NCBI GenBank assembly: GCA_035530375.1
Contig: DATKUY010000021.1
Location: 1-64,000, forward strand
Source of the DNA: Sulfuricella sp035530375
GTDB taxonomy: Bacteria > Pseudomonadota > Gammaproteobacteria > Burkholderiales > Sulfuricellaceae
DNA length: 64,000 nucleotides
Reading direction: 5' to 3'
In this document: positions 35,028-43,393 of the stretch, piece after piece
Layout: the number at the start of each line of letters is the position of its first letter
Position numbering within the stretch: the first letter of the stretch is position 1
The notes under the pieces: model-generated
What the model saw: only the letters and a program-made list of their open reading frames with translations
Database searches by the model: none
Told to the model about the DNA's origin: nothing
Made by a program: the position numbers and the translations under genes

Positions 35028-35303
35028 GGGCGGGCTCTAGCTGTTTCCGAACTTTAACCCCTTGCGCGAAACGCTGGCGGCGCATGGGATTCGTGACAGT
35101 GTCACTCTGTGCGAGAGGCTGCCGAAAGAAACGGGAATGGGACTTTGCCGGGCGTCGAGTTTGGCCGCCCGCGAGAAGAATTGACCCTGCGTCTGGCCTA
35201 TGTCGACCTCGACGGTGCCCGGACTCGGGTTGCAGCTCAACAGGTACAGCAGGGCCGGGAGATCGAACCGGCTCGTGCGGGAACGTGGCTGTTAACGCTT
35301 TAG
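35028..35303 (+). pseudogene. C-terminal remnant of a class I/II PLP-dependent aminotransferase
   Basis: Conceptual translation gives an LFPNFNPLRETLAAHGIRD-type segment and then, after a one-base frame change near 35145, PGVEFGRPREELTLRLAYVDLDGAR. I recall this as matching the C-terminal domain of large-subunit class I/II aminotransferases (FxPL..LxxxGIRDSxTLCxRL ... LPGxxFGRP.EELTxRLAYVDFDGA). A stop (TAG at 35037) interrupts the N-terminal side, and no N-terminal PLP domain exists upstream. The gene is therefore a decayed fragment. Confidence 0.6.
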
Positions 35304-35318
35304 CGTCTTTACAGCCAC
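35285..35318. repeat. Hairpin downstream of lgt
   Basis: GTGGCTGT (35285-35292) pairs with ACAGCCAC (35311-35318), enclosing a second smaller stem (ACGC/GCGT). It lies immediately downstream of the lgt stop codon on the minus strand, suggesting a transcript-end structure, though no T-run is present. Confidence 0.5.
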
Positions 35319-35321
35319 GGT

Positions 35322-36104
35322 CTATCGTGTGCGGTAAGCCCAGCCGAGCATGAAGAGGCCCGCCACGACCATCGGCAGGGAAAGCCACTGGCCCATGCTG
35401 ACCCCCAGTGACATCAGGCCGAAGATGCCATTATCCGGGTGGCGGAAAAATTCGCCGATGAAGCGGAACGTGCCGTAGCCCACCAGAAACAGGCCGGAAA
35501 CCGCGCCGCGCGGGCGCTGCTGCCGCGAGAACAGCCACAGTATGGCGAACAAGGTCAGGCCTTCAAGGCCGAACTCGTATAATTGCGACGGGTGGCGCGG
35601 CACTAAATCGTGTTGCGGAAATACCATGCCCCAGGGCATGTCGGTCGGGCGCCCCCACAGTTCGCCGTTGATGAAGTTGCCGATGCGCCCGGCGCCCAAG
35701 CCGAGCGGCACCAGCGGGGCGATGAAATCGGTGATGGCAAGCCATTTTATCCCGGTCTTTCTGGCGAACAGCCACATCGCCACCAGCACGCCGAGAAAGC
35801 CGCCGTGGAAGGACATGCCGCCTTTCCATACGGCGAATATCTCCAGCGGATGGGAGAAATAAAAGCCCGGTTCGTAGAACAGCACCTCGCCCAGCCTACC
35901 TCCCAGCACCACGCCCAGCACGCCGTAAAACAGCAGATCGTCGAGATGCCCGGCATTCAGGTCCGACTTCGGCCCGTTCTTGATGCGCCGTCTGCCGAGC
36001 AGCAGAAACAGGCCGAAGGCGGTCAAATACATCAGGCCATACCAGTGAACGGCAAGCGGTCCGAGGTGGATGGCAACAGGGTCGAACTGAGGATGGATCA
36101 GCAT
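35322..36104 (-). CDS. lgt: Prolipoprotein diacylglyceryl transferase
   Basis: Inner-membrane enzyme that adds diacylglycerol to the lipobox Cys of prolipoproteins. 260 aa with seven hydrophobic helices. Conserved regions include VHWYGLMYLTAFGLFLLLGRRRI, GGRLGEVLFYEP and the Lgt signature RIGNFINGELWGRPTDMPWG. Essential in most Gram-negatives. Single gene; the N-terminal region starts MLIHPQFDPVAIHLGPLAVHWYG, as in homologues. Confidence 0.96.
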   Translation of the reverse strand: MLIHPQFDPVAIHLGPLAVHWYGLMYLTAFGLFLLLGRRRIKNGPKSDLNAGHLDDLLFYGVLGVVLGGRLGEVLFYEPGFYFSHPLEIFAVWKGGMSFHGGFLGVLVAMWLFARKTGIKWLAITDFIAPLVPLGLGAGRIGNFINGELWGRPTDMPWGMVFPQHDLVPRHPSQLYEFGLEGLTLFAILWLFSRQQRPRGAVSGLFLVGYGTFRFIGEFFRHPDNGIFGLMSLGVSMGQWLSLPMVVAGLFMLGWAYRTR

Positions 36105-36172
36105 TGAGGCGGGAAGAATTTCGGTTAAAATGCGGATTATACGTTAATCTGTAATCTATTCAGGCAACCCTT

Positions 36173-36255
36173 TTTCACCGCAAAGGACGCGAGGGCGCGC
36201 AAAGGGAAACAGGCATTGGCAGTACCTTGCGTTCCTTCGCGTCCCTTGCGGTAAT
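36173..36255. repeat. Palindromic repeat (type A) upstream of ilvD
   Basis: The left arm TTCACCGCAAAGGACGCGAGG (written in two parts: TTCACCGCAAAGG, ACGCGAGG; 36174-36194) and the right arm CCTTCGCGTCCCTTGCGGTAA (two parts: CCTTCGCGTCC, CTTGCGGTAA; 36234-36254) are imperfect inverted copies around about 40 bp. It is clearly related to the repeat inside potD. It lies in the lgt-ilvD divergent spacer. Confidence 0.8.
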
Positions 36256-36335
36256 GTTGTTTAAAAACATTATGGATGCGCCATGCAGAAAAGCACTATA
36301 ACTTTCTGTTTTACCCGTTTTTGCAAGGATTGAAT

Positions 36336-38189
36336 ATGCCCGCCTACCGTTCCAAGACTTCCACCCACGGCCGCAACATGGCCGGAGCTCGCGCCCTGTG
36401 GCGCGCCACCGGCATGACCGACGGCGACTTCGGCAAGCCGATCATCGCCATCGCCAATTCGTTCACCCAGTTCGTGCCGGGCCACGTCCACCTCAAGGAC
36501 ATGGGGCAACTGGTGGCGCGCGAGATCGAAGCGGCTGGCGGCGTAGCCAAGGAATTCAACACCATCGCCATCGACGACGGCATCGCCATGGGCCACAGCG
36601 GTATGCTGTATTCCCTGCCGTCGCGCGATCTGATCGCCGACAGCGTCGAATACATGGTCAATGCGCACTGCGCCGACGCACTGGTGTGCATTTCCAACTG
36701 CGACAAGATCACTCCCGGCATGCTGATGGCGTCGCTGCGCCTCAACATCCCGACCATTTTCGTTTCCGGCGGGCCGATGGAAGCGGGCAAGGCGGTGATT
36801 CAGGGCAACACGCTCCACCTCGATCTGGTGGATGCGATGGTGGCGGCGGTAGACCCGCATTACACCGACGCCGAAACCCTGACCATGGAGCGCTCCGCCT
36901 GCCCCACCTGCGGTTCCTGTTCCGGCATGTTCACCGCCAACTCGATGAACTGCCTGACCGAGGCGCTCGGTCTGGCGCTGCCCGGCAACGGTTCGCTGCT
37001 GGCCACCCATGCCGACCGCAAGGAACTGTTCCTCGAAGCCGGACGCAAGATCGTGGAGATCGCCAAGCGCCATTACGAGCGGGACGACGCCTCGGTGCTG
37101 CCGCGCAGCATCGCCACTTTCGAGGCCTTCGAAAATGCCATCACGCTCGACATCGCCATGGGCGGCTCCACCAATACCGTACTCCATCTCCTCGCCGTGG
37201 CGCATGAAGGCGAAGTCGCCTTCACCATGAAGGACATCGACCGCCTCTCGCGCAAGGTGCCGCATTTGTGCAAGGTGGCGCCCTCGATCCAGACTTACCA
37301 TATGGAAGACGTGCACCGCGCCGGCGGCATCATGGGCATACTCGGCGAGATCGACCGCGCCGGGCTGCTGCACCGCGACTTGCCGACGGTGCACAGCACC
37401 AGCATGGGCGCCGCGCTGGAACAGTGGGACGTGATGCGCACCGCTGACGACAAGGTGAAAACCTTTTACCGCGCCGCGCCCGGCGGCGTGCCGAGCCAGA
37501 CCGCTTTCAGCCAGGACAAGCGTTATCCCGATCTGGACGCCGACCGCAGCCACGGCTGCATCCGCGACAAGGCCCACGCCTACTCGCAGGACGGCGGACT
37601 GGCCGTGCTTTACGGCAACATTGCCGAGGACGGCTGCATCGTCAAGACCGCCGGGGTGGATGAAAGCATCCTCAAATTCACCGGCCGGGCGCGCGTGTTC
37701 GAAAGCCAGGAAGATTCCGTGGCGGCGATCCTGGCTGACCGGATCGTCGCCGGCGATGTGGTGGTGATCCGCTACGAAGGGCCGCGCGGCGGGCCGGGAA
37801 TGCAGGAGATGCTTTATCCCACCAGCTATCTAAAGTCCAAGGGGCTGGGCAAGCAGTGCGCGCTGCTCACCGACGGCCGCTTCTCCGGCGGCACCTCGGG
37901 CCTGAGCATCGGCCACGTTTCGCCGGAGGCGGAAGAAGGCGGCGCCATCGGCCTGATCGAGGAAGGCGACAGCATCGAGATCGACATTCCGGGCCGCACC
38001 ATCAACCTCATGATTGCCACCGCCGAGCTGGCCAAACGCCGTCAGGCGATGGAAACCAAAGGCGCCAAGGCATGGCAGCCGGCAAGCCGCGTCCGCCCTA
38101 TTTCATCGGCATTGCGCGCCTATGCCGCGATGACCACCTCGGCATCCAGAGGCGCCGTGCGCGACGTCAGCCAAGTAGAACGGCGCTAA
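36336..38189 (+). CDS. ilvD: Dihydroxy-acid dehydratase
   Basis: Fe-S enzyme that dehydrates 2,3-dihydroxy acids in isoleucine and valine synthesis. 617 aa, essentially the E. coli length. Cluster and active-site features are present: NTIAIDDGIAMGHSGM with Asp81, CISNCDKITPGML with Cys122 and Lys124, and ACPTCGSCSGMFTANSMNCL with the third Cys. Start at ATG 36336 after AAGGA; an upstream in-frame ATG (36276) lies between the repeat and the conserved start. Three bases separate it from the following GspE-type gene. Confidence 0.97.
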   Translation: MPAYRSKTSTHGRNMAGARALWRATGMTDGDFGKPIIAIANSFTQFVPGHVHLKDMGQLVAREIEAAGGVAKEFNTIAIDDGIAMGHSGMLYSLPSRDLIADSVEYMVNAHCADALVCISNCDKITPGMLMASLRLNIPTIFVSGGPMEAGKAVIQGNTLHLDLVDAMVAAVDPHYTDAETLTMERSACPTCGSCSGMFTANSMNCLTEALGLALPGNGSLLATHADRKELFLEAGRKIVEIAKRHYERDDASVLPRSIATFEAFENAITLDIAMGGSTNTVLHLLAVAHEGEVAFTMKDIDRLSRKVPHLCKVAPSIQTYHMEDVHRAGGIMGILGEIDRAGLLHRDLPTVHSTSMGAALEQWDVMRTADDKVKTFYRAAPGGVPSQTAFSQDKRYPDLDADRSHGCIRDKAHAYSQDGGLAVLYGNIAEDGCIVKTAGVDESILKFTGRARVFESQEDSVAAILADRIVAGDVVVIRYEGPRGGPGMQEMLYPTSYLKSKGLGKQCALLTDGRFSGGTSGLSIGHVSPEAEEGGAIGLIEEGDSIEIDIPGRTINLMIATAELAKRRQAMETKGAKAWQPASRVRPISSALRAYAAMTTSASRGAVRDVSQVERR

Positions 38190-38192
38190 AAA

Positions 38193-39977
38193 ATGGTCCA
38201 CAAAGGCGCGGCCAAGTCGACCGACCACAAGCTGTCGTTGCGTGAGCTGCTCGATGCCCTGGTCGCCGACGGCCTGGTAGAGAAGGCGGACGCGGAGAAT
38301 CTGCTGCTGCCGGCGCGCAGCGCTCGCAGCGATGTTCATCCCTTGGTGCAGATCGCCGAGCAGAAATGGCAATCGGCCAAGCCGCCGCACAAGCTGCTCA
38401 ATCTCGAAACCCTGACCGAGTGGATGGCGCGATGGGTCGGCCTGCCCTACTACCATATCGACCCGCTGAAGATTAACGTTACCGCCATCACCAACACCAT
38501 GTCGGACGCTTATGCGGCGCGCTTTCGCATCCTGCCGGTGGAGGTGAATGCGCGCGAGGTGGTGGTGGCTACCGCCGAACCTTTTCTCACCGAGTGGGAG
38601 AAGGAACTGGCCCCGATCCTGCGCCTCGACATCAGACGCGTGGTGGCCAATCCGCTGGATATCCAGCGCTACCTTGCGGAATTCTACAGCCTGGCGCGAT
38701 CGGTCAAGCGGGCCGCCCAATCGCAGAGTTCCTCCTTCGCTGGCGGCCTTTCCAACTTCGAGCAGCTGGTGGACATGGGTCGTGCGGGCAATCTCGACGC
38801 CAACGACCAGCATGTGGTCCACATCGTCGACTGGCTGCTGCAGTACGCCTTCGACCAGCGCGCCTCGGACATCCATCTCGAACCGCGGCGCGAGCACGGC
38901 GATGTGCGCTTTCGCATCGACGGCGTGATGCACCACGTCTACCAGATTCCGATCGCGGTGATGGGCGCGGTGACCAGCCGCCTCAAAGGCCTCGGCCGGA
39001 TGGATATCGTCGAGAAGCGCCGCCCGCTGGATGGCCGGATCAAGACCCGTTCGCCGGACGGCGACGAGATCGAACTGCGCCTGTCCACCATGCCCACCGC
39101 CTTCGGCGAGAAGATGGTGATGCGCATCTTCAACCCGGACGTGATCGTGCAGGGCTTCAAGGAGATGGGTTTCTCCGACGAGGACGTGGCGCACTGGAAC
39201 CAGATGACCGGCCAGCCCAACGGCATCATCCTGGTCACCGGCCCGACCGGCTCGGGCAAGACCACCACGCTGTATTCCGCCCTGCGCCAGCTGGCGGTGC
39301 CGGAAGTAAACGTCTGCACCATCGAAGACCCGATCGAGATGATCTCGCCCCAGTTCAACCAGATGCAGGTGCAGCACAACATCGGCCTGGATTTTGCGAG
39401 CGGCGTGCGCACCCTGATGCGCCAGGATCCGGACATCATCATGGTGGGCGAAATCCGCGACCTGGAAACCGCGGAAATGGCGATCCAGGCGGCGTTGACC
39501 GGCCATCTGGTGCTGTCCACCCTGCACACCAACGACGCGCCCTCGGCGATTTCCCGCCTGCTCGACCTGGGCGTGCCGCCCTACCTGATCAATGCCACCC
39601 TGCTCGGGGTGATGGCGCAACGCCTGGTGCGCACCCTGTGCCCGCACTGCAAGGAGCGCGAGGCGCTCGACGGCGAGGCCTGGGAGGCGCTGGTCAAGCC
39701 GTGGAAGGCCGCCGCCCCGGCGATTGCGAGTGCGCCGAAGGGCTGCCTGGAATGCCGCATGACCGGCTATCTCGGCCGCATCGGTCTGTACGAAATGCTG
39801 GTGATGTCGCCGGGTTTGCGCAAGCTGATCAAGCCGGCCTGTGATGTGGCAGCCCTGCGCGAACAGGCCCACAAGGAGGGCATGAAGCCCCTGCGCATCA
39901 GCGGCGCGCAGAAGGTTGCCGCCGGCCTGACCACAATCGAGGAAGTCCTGAAGGTCGCCCCGCCGCCCGGCAGCTAA
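38193..39977 (+). CDS. GspE/PulE-type secretion or pilus ATPase
   Basis: Hexameric ATPase of the type II secretion/type IV pilus superfamily, 594 aa. An N-terminal MshE-N-like domain covers about residues 50-160, followed by QASDIHLEPR-like RASDIHLEPRREHGDVRFRIDG, Walker A GPTGSGKTTTLY near residue 350, the Asp box TIEDPIEM, Walker B DPDIIMVGEIRD and a zinc-binding CPHC ... CLEC pair in the C-terminus. It starts three bases after ilvD, and no other pilus or secretion genes are nearby, so it is an orphan and may serve a machine encoded elsewhere. Confidence 0.93.
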   Translation: MVHKGAAKSTDHKLSLRELLDALVADGLVEKADAENLLLPARSARSDVHPLVQIAEQKWQSAKPPHKLLNLETLTEWMARWVGLPYYHIDPLKINVTAITNTMSDAYAARFRILPVEVNAREVVVATAEPFLTEWEKELAPILRLDIRRVVANPLDIQRYLAEFYSLARSVKRAAQSQSSSFAGGLSNFEQLVDMGRAGNLDANDQHVVHIVDWLLQYAFDQRASDIHLEPRREHGDVRFRIDGVMHHVYQIPIAVMGAVTSRLKGLGRMDIVEKRRPLDGRIKTRSPDGDEIELRLSTMPTAFGEKMVMRIFNPDVIVQGFKEMGFSDEDVAHWNQMTGQPNGIILVTGPTGSGKTTTLYSALRQLAVPEVNVCTIEDPIEMISPQFNQMQVQHNIGLDFASGVRTLMRQDPDIIMVGEIRDLETAEMAIQAALTGHLVLSTLHTNDAPSAISRLLDLGVPPYLINATLLGVMAQRLVRTLCPHCKEREALDGEAWEALVKPWKAAAPAIASAPKGCLECRMTGYLGRIGLYEMLVMSPGLRKLIKPACDVAALREQAHKEGMKPLRISGAQKVAAGLTTIEEVLKVAPPPGS

Positions 39978-40036
39978 AGCCGACAAAAACACTCGGGTTT
40001 TGTGGTATCCTGAAATCCTGTTTTCAGGAGAGCGCC

Positions 40037-42094
40037 ATGCCCAACCATCTGGCTTCAGAATCCAGCCCCTACCTGCAGCAGCACGCCGACAACCCGGTGG
40101 ACTGGCACCCTTGGTGCGAGCAATCGCTCGCGCTCGCGCGCGAGCAGAACAAGCCCATCCTGCTATCCATCGGTTATTCCACCTGCCACTGGTGCCACGT
40201 CATGGCGCACGAATCGTTCGAGGACGAAGCCACCGCCATGCTGATGAACCGCAATTTCGTCTGCATCAAAGTGGATCGGGAAGAGCGGCCGGATCTCGAC
40301 CAGATATACCAGAATGCCCACCATCTGCTTACCGGCCGCAACGGCGGCTGGCCGTTGACCTTGTTCCTGACCCCGGACCAGACGCCGTTCTTCGGGGGCA
40401 CTTATTTCCCTCCGCAAGCGCGCTACAATCTGCCGGGGTTCGGGGATTTGCTGCTGCGGGTGGCGCAAGCCTATCAGGATCGCCGGCAGGATATCGACCT
40501 GCAAAATGCCTCGTTGCGCCAGAGCCTGGCGTCGACATCGCCCATGCCGACGGAAGGCGCCGAACCTGGCCCGGCGCCTTTGGCGGACGCGCTGTTCCAG
40601 CTCGGGCAAAGCTTCGATCCGGAGCATGGCGGCTTCGGCGGCGCACCCAAATTTCCCCGGCCAGGCGATATCGCCTTCTGCCTCCGCCGTTACGCCGCCG
40701 AAGGAAACGGGCAGGCGCGCGATATGGCGATCCACACATTGAAGAAAATCGCCGACGGCGGAATTTATGACCAGCTCGGCGGCGGCTTCTGCCGCTACAG
40801 CGTGGACGAACGCTGGCTGATCCCGCATTTCGAGAAAATGCTCTATGACAACGGCCCATTGCTTGGGCTCTATGCCGAGGCCTGGTGCTGTAGCGGTGAC
40901 GAGCGCTTCCGTGAGGTGGCGGAGGAAACCGTTGCATGGCTGGCGCGTGAAATGCGCTCGCCGACGGGCGGCTTTTACTCCGCGCTGGACGCCGACTCCG
41001 AACATGAAGAGGGTAAATTCTACGTCTGGACGCCGCCGCAGGTTTCCGTTGCGCTCGCCGCCGACGAATACGCCGTACTGGCCCGGCACTATGGCCTGGA
41101 TGGGTCCGCCAACTTCGAAGGGCGATACTGGCAATTCCATGTTGCCCAACCACTCGACCGAATTGCGCAGGATCTGGGCATAGGGCTGGCGGAGACGCAC
41201 AGTCTGCTCGGCAGCGCGCGCGCCAAACTGATGGCTCAGCGTGGGCTGCGTGTACGGCCAGGCCGGGACGAAAAAATACTGGCCAGCTGGAACGCATTGA
41301 TGATCAAGGGCCTGGCCCAGGCCGGTAGCGCCTTCGGACGGGATGACTGGATCGTCCTGGCCCGACAGGCGACGGACTTCATTCGTGCCGAACTGTGGCG
41401 GAACGGACGCTTGCTGGCTTCGTGGAAGGACGGGAAAGCTCATCTCGGCGCCTATCTCGACGATTACGCCTTCCTGCTCGATGCCTTGATCGCACTGATG
41501 CAAACCCGTTTTCGCGCCACCGATCTGGCATTCGCGCGCGACCTGGCGGAATCCCTGCTGGCGCAGTTCGAGGATCGCGACCGTGGCGGCTTCTTTTTCA
41601 CCGCGCACGACCATGAAACCCTGATTCATCGACAGAAATCGGGTTCCGACAACGCCACGCCCTCGGGCAACGCGGTGGCGGCGTTCGCCTTGCAGCGGCT
41701 GGGACACCTGCTGGGCGAGCCACGTTATCTGACGGCCGCCGAACGGGCGCTCAAGCTTTTTTACCCGCACATCGCCGCCCAGCCAACGGGTTTCATTGCC
41801 TTTATTTCCGTGTTGGAGGAATATCTGGAACCGCCGCAGATCGTCATCCTGCGCGGCCCGGAACGGCCGGTCATGTCCTGGCAGCAGGAACTGGCTAGTG
41901 AATTCAAGCCGGCGACAATGACGCTGGCGCTGCCGAACGAGTTGGGGAAATTGCCCGGCCGTCTTGACAAGCCGTCCTCGCCCGCTGTCAACGCCTGGGT
42001 GTGCCAGGGCGTTACTTGCTTACCCGCAATCGATGATATCGGTGCATTGCGGCAGATTTTCGCATCGGGCAACAAGGCCCCAAAGCTCATGTAA
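40037..42094 (+). CDS. Thioredoxin-domain protein of the YyaL/DUF255 family
   Basis: Cytoplasmic protein of 685 aa. The N-terminal DUF255 thioredoxin-like domain has the motif YSTCHWCHVMAHESFED with Cys50 and Cys53, and then VKVDREERPDLD-like IKVDREERPDLDQIYQ. The rest is an (alpha/alpha) barrel like N-acyl-glucosamine epimerases or glycoside hydrolases (HFEKMLYDNGPLLGLYAEAW, ASWNALMIKGLAQAG). Widespread in all domains, with unknown function. Preceded by CAGGAGAG at good distance. Confidence 0.92.
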   Translation: MPNHLASESSPYLQQHADNPVDWHPWCEQSLALAREQNKPILLSIGYSTCHWCHVMAHESFEDEATAMLMNRNFVCIKVDREERPDLDQIYQNAHHLLTGRNGGWPLTLFLTPDQTPFFGGTYFPPQARYNLPGFGDLLLRVAQAYQDRRQDIDLQNASLRQSLASTSPMPTEGAEPGPAPLADALFQLGQSFDPEHGGFGGAPKFPRPGDIAFCLRRYAAEGNGQARDMAIHTLKKIADGGIYDQLGGGFCRYSVDERWLIPHFEKMLYDNGPLLGLYAEAWCCSGDERFREVAEETVAWLAREMRSPTGGFYSALDADSEHEEGKFYVWTPPQVSVALAADEYAVLARHYGLDGSANFEGRYWQFHVAQPLDRIAQDLGIGLAETHSLLGSARAKLMAQRGLRVRPGRDEKILASWNALMIKGLAQAGSAFGRDDWIVLARQATDFIRAELWRNGRLLASWKDGKAHLGAYLDDYAFLLDALIALMQTRFRATDLAFARDLAESLLAQFEDRDRGGFFFTAHDHETLIHRQKSGSDNATPSGNAVAAFALQRLGHLLGEPRYLTAAERALKLFYPHIAAQPTGFIAFISVLEEYLEPPQIVILRGPERPVMSWQQELASEFKPATMTLALPNELGKLPGRLDKPSSPAVNAWVCQGVTCLPAIDDIGALRQIFASGNKAPKLM

Positions 42095-42146
42095 AGATCG
42101 CATTACGCTAAGGAATGCCGACTTTATAAAGTTTGTTAAAGATCAT

Positions 42147-42174
42147 TTGCAAAAATTTAAAAGTTGGATAAGAT
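42147..42174 (+). promoter_or_regulatory. Putative sigma70 promoter of the cytochrome c gene
   Basis: TTGCAA (42147-42152) and TAAGAT (42169-42174) are separated by 16 bp, about 40 bp before the start codon, in an AT-rich spacer that contrasts with the flanking coding DNA. Confidence 0.45.
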
Positions 42175-42215
42175 GGCGGTTCCCTATTTTTCTCAAATTA
42201 AACAAGGAGCATTAA

Positions 42216-42554
42216 ATGAAAGTCGTTCTGGGTATTGCCGCTGCTGCGGCCCTGCTGGTTGCTGGACAATCCATGGCCGCCAACGCGCCTGCACCGAAAG
42301 AGGCAGCGACTTGCCTGGCTTGCCACGATGTCGATGTCAAGAAAATCGGCCCGGCTTACAAGGATGTGGCCAAGAAATTTGCCGGCGACAAGGGCGCCGA
42401 AGCCAAGCTGGTCGAGCAAGTCCTCAAGGGAACCGGTCCTAACGGCGTGGGTTGGATGAAAGAAGGCAAGGCCAGCATGCCCTTCATGCCGGCTAACGCA
42501 GTCAAGCCTGAAGATGCCAAAAAAATCGTCGAGTGGATTCTCAAATTGAAGTAA
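42216..42554 (+). CDS. Periplasmic class I cytochrome c (c551/c552 type)
   Basis: Small electron carrier of 112 aa. A Sec signal peptide (MKVVLGIAAAAALLVAGQSMA) precedes one heme site CLACH at residues 33-37. The axial Met is probably in ASMPFMP (Met88 or Met91), and the C-terminal helix DAKKIVEWILKL is typical. It probably shuttles electrons between a quinol oxidoreductase or sulfur/nitrogen enzyme and a terminal oxidase. A strong terminator follows immediately, and the HiPIP gene lies 418 bp downstream. Confidence 0.95.
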   Translation: MKVVLGIAAAAALLVAGQSMAANAPAPKEAATCLACHDVDVKKIGPAYKDVAKKFAGDKGAEAKLVEQVLKGTGPNGVGWMKEGKASMPFMPANAVKPEDAKKIVEWILKLK

Positions 42555-42570
42555 TTTGGTTTTGCCACGA

Positions 42571-42602
42571 AAAAAGCCGGCCATTGGCCGGCTTTTTTTA
42601 TT
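42571..42602 (+). terminator. Rho-independent terminator after cytochrome c
   Basis: A perfect 7-bp stem GCCGGCC/GGCCGGC with a 3-nt loop is flanked by an A-run and followed by seven T residues. It is nearly symmetrical, so it could work in both directions. Confidence 0.9.
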
Positions 42603-42655
42603 TTACACAAGAGTTTACAAGCGCATCGAAACTTGCCAAGATATCCGAACCGGCT

Positions 42656-42932
42656 AGAGCCTATTTCAGTCGGTTTCATACTCCGCGCCGTTGCATCGTG
42701 GGGCGCAGTGCTAGACGCGAGACGCGCCGCTTGGTTATTCCAAGCAAGTGGATCGCAACAACGCAATGTGCCCCACGATGCAACGGCCCTCCGGGTTGTG
42801 GTCAGAAAGCGTGTCTGCGTTGTTGCAAGGCTTGCCAAGGGAACAAGGGAACACCATTAGCTGCGCCTTGCGCCTAACAGCCATCGTTTTCTGGCCGCAA
42901 CGCGGAGTATGAAACCGACTGAAATAGGCTCT
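42656..42932. repeat. MITE-like 277-bp element with 32-bp perfect terminal inverted repeats
   Basis: The left end, 42656-42687 (AGAGCCTATTTCAGTCGG ... CTCCGCG), and the right end, 42901-42932, are perfect inverted copies. A second inverted pair is nested inside: CCGTTGCATCGTGGGG (42688-42703) and CCCCACGATGCAACGG (42771-42786). No credible gene lies inside and no clear target-site duplication flanks it. The structure suggests a non-autonomous mobile element or a large structured intergenic repeat. Confidence 0.75.
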
Positions 42933-42972
42933 TAATCCGGATTTTCAGCCAAAATGAAAAAGGGAGACGATA

Positions 42973-43269
42973 ATGGAAGACCAGTTCAAGCCAGCCCGCC
43001 GCCAATTCCTCAAAACCGGGGGCGCCGCAATCGCCATGATCCCGGTAGTGGCCCTTGCCGGCAACGCGTTCGCCGCCACCAATGCAGGAATGCGGACTTC
43101 GATGAAGTATCAGGACACGCCGCTTGGCGACAAGGACTGTTCCAACTGTGTGCAGTTCGTTCCAGGCAAGACGCCGAAGGATCTGGGGGGGTGCAAGCTT
43201 TTCCTCGGCGACACGGAAATTTCGCCTAAGGGCTACTGTGCCGCTTGGGTCGCCGCGCCGAAGAAATAA
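42973..43269 (+). CDS. High-potential iron-sulfur protein (HiPIP)
   Basis: Periplasmic [4Fe-4S] electron carrier of 98 aa. The Tat signal is RRQFLKTGGAAIAMIPVVALAG. The four cluster ligands are Cys56, Cys59, Cys74 and Cys89, arranged CxxC ... C ... C as in HiPIP, and the aromatic KGYCAAW near the end is typical. In photosynthetic and chemolithotrophic Proteobacteria, HiPIP carries electrons from the bc1 complex to an oxidase or reaction centre, a role that fits its position near the cytochrome c gene. GGGAG precedes the ATG. Confidence 0.95.
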   Translation: MEDQFKPARRQFLKTGGAAIAMIPVVALAGNAFAATNAGMRTSMKYQDTPLGDKDCSNCVQFVPGKTPKDLGGCKLFLGDTEISPKGYCAAWVAAPKK

Positions 43270-43284
43270 CCTTCCTTCATATCA

Positions 43285-43316
43285 GGCAAAAAGGCGCCGG
43301 CGGGCGCCTTTTTGCC
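43285..43316. terminator. Rho-independent terminator after HiPIP, bidirectional
   Basis: A perfect 14-bp stem GGCAAAAAGGCGCC/GGCGCCTTTTTGCC with a 4-nt loop provides the T-run in either direction. It ends HiPIP transcription and could also end the minus-strand transporter operon. Confidence 0.85.
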
Positions 43317-43393
43317 ATTTGAGCGTTCTGGACGGATTGTCCGGCTTGCCCTCATAAAGGCCGAATCAATCACGGAATTCATGGGGCTTCTGT

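Noticed and set aside
35109..35303. An intact 64-residue gene at the aminotransferase relic
   Set aside because: The frame has no start signal and its sequence fits only the end of a longer aminotransferase, so it is treated as part of a pseudogene.
38103..39992. A 629-codon open frame on the minus strand opposite the GspE-type gene
   Set aside because: Antisense shadow; all conserved motifs belong to the plus-strand ATPase.
40163..41770. A 535-codon minus-strand frame within the thioredoxin-domain gene
   Set aside because: Composition and position are those of a shadow frame; the plus-strand protein has the catalytic CHWC motif and family-wide similarity.
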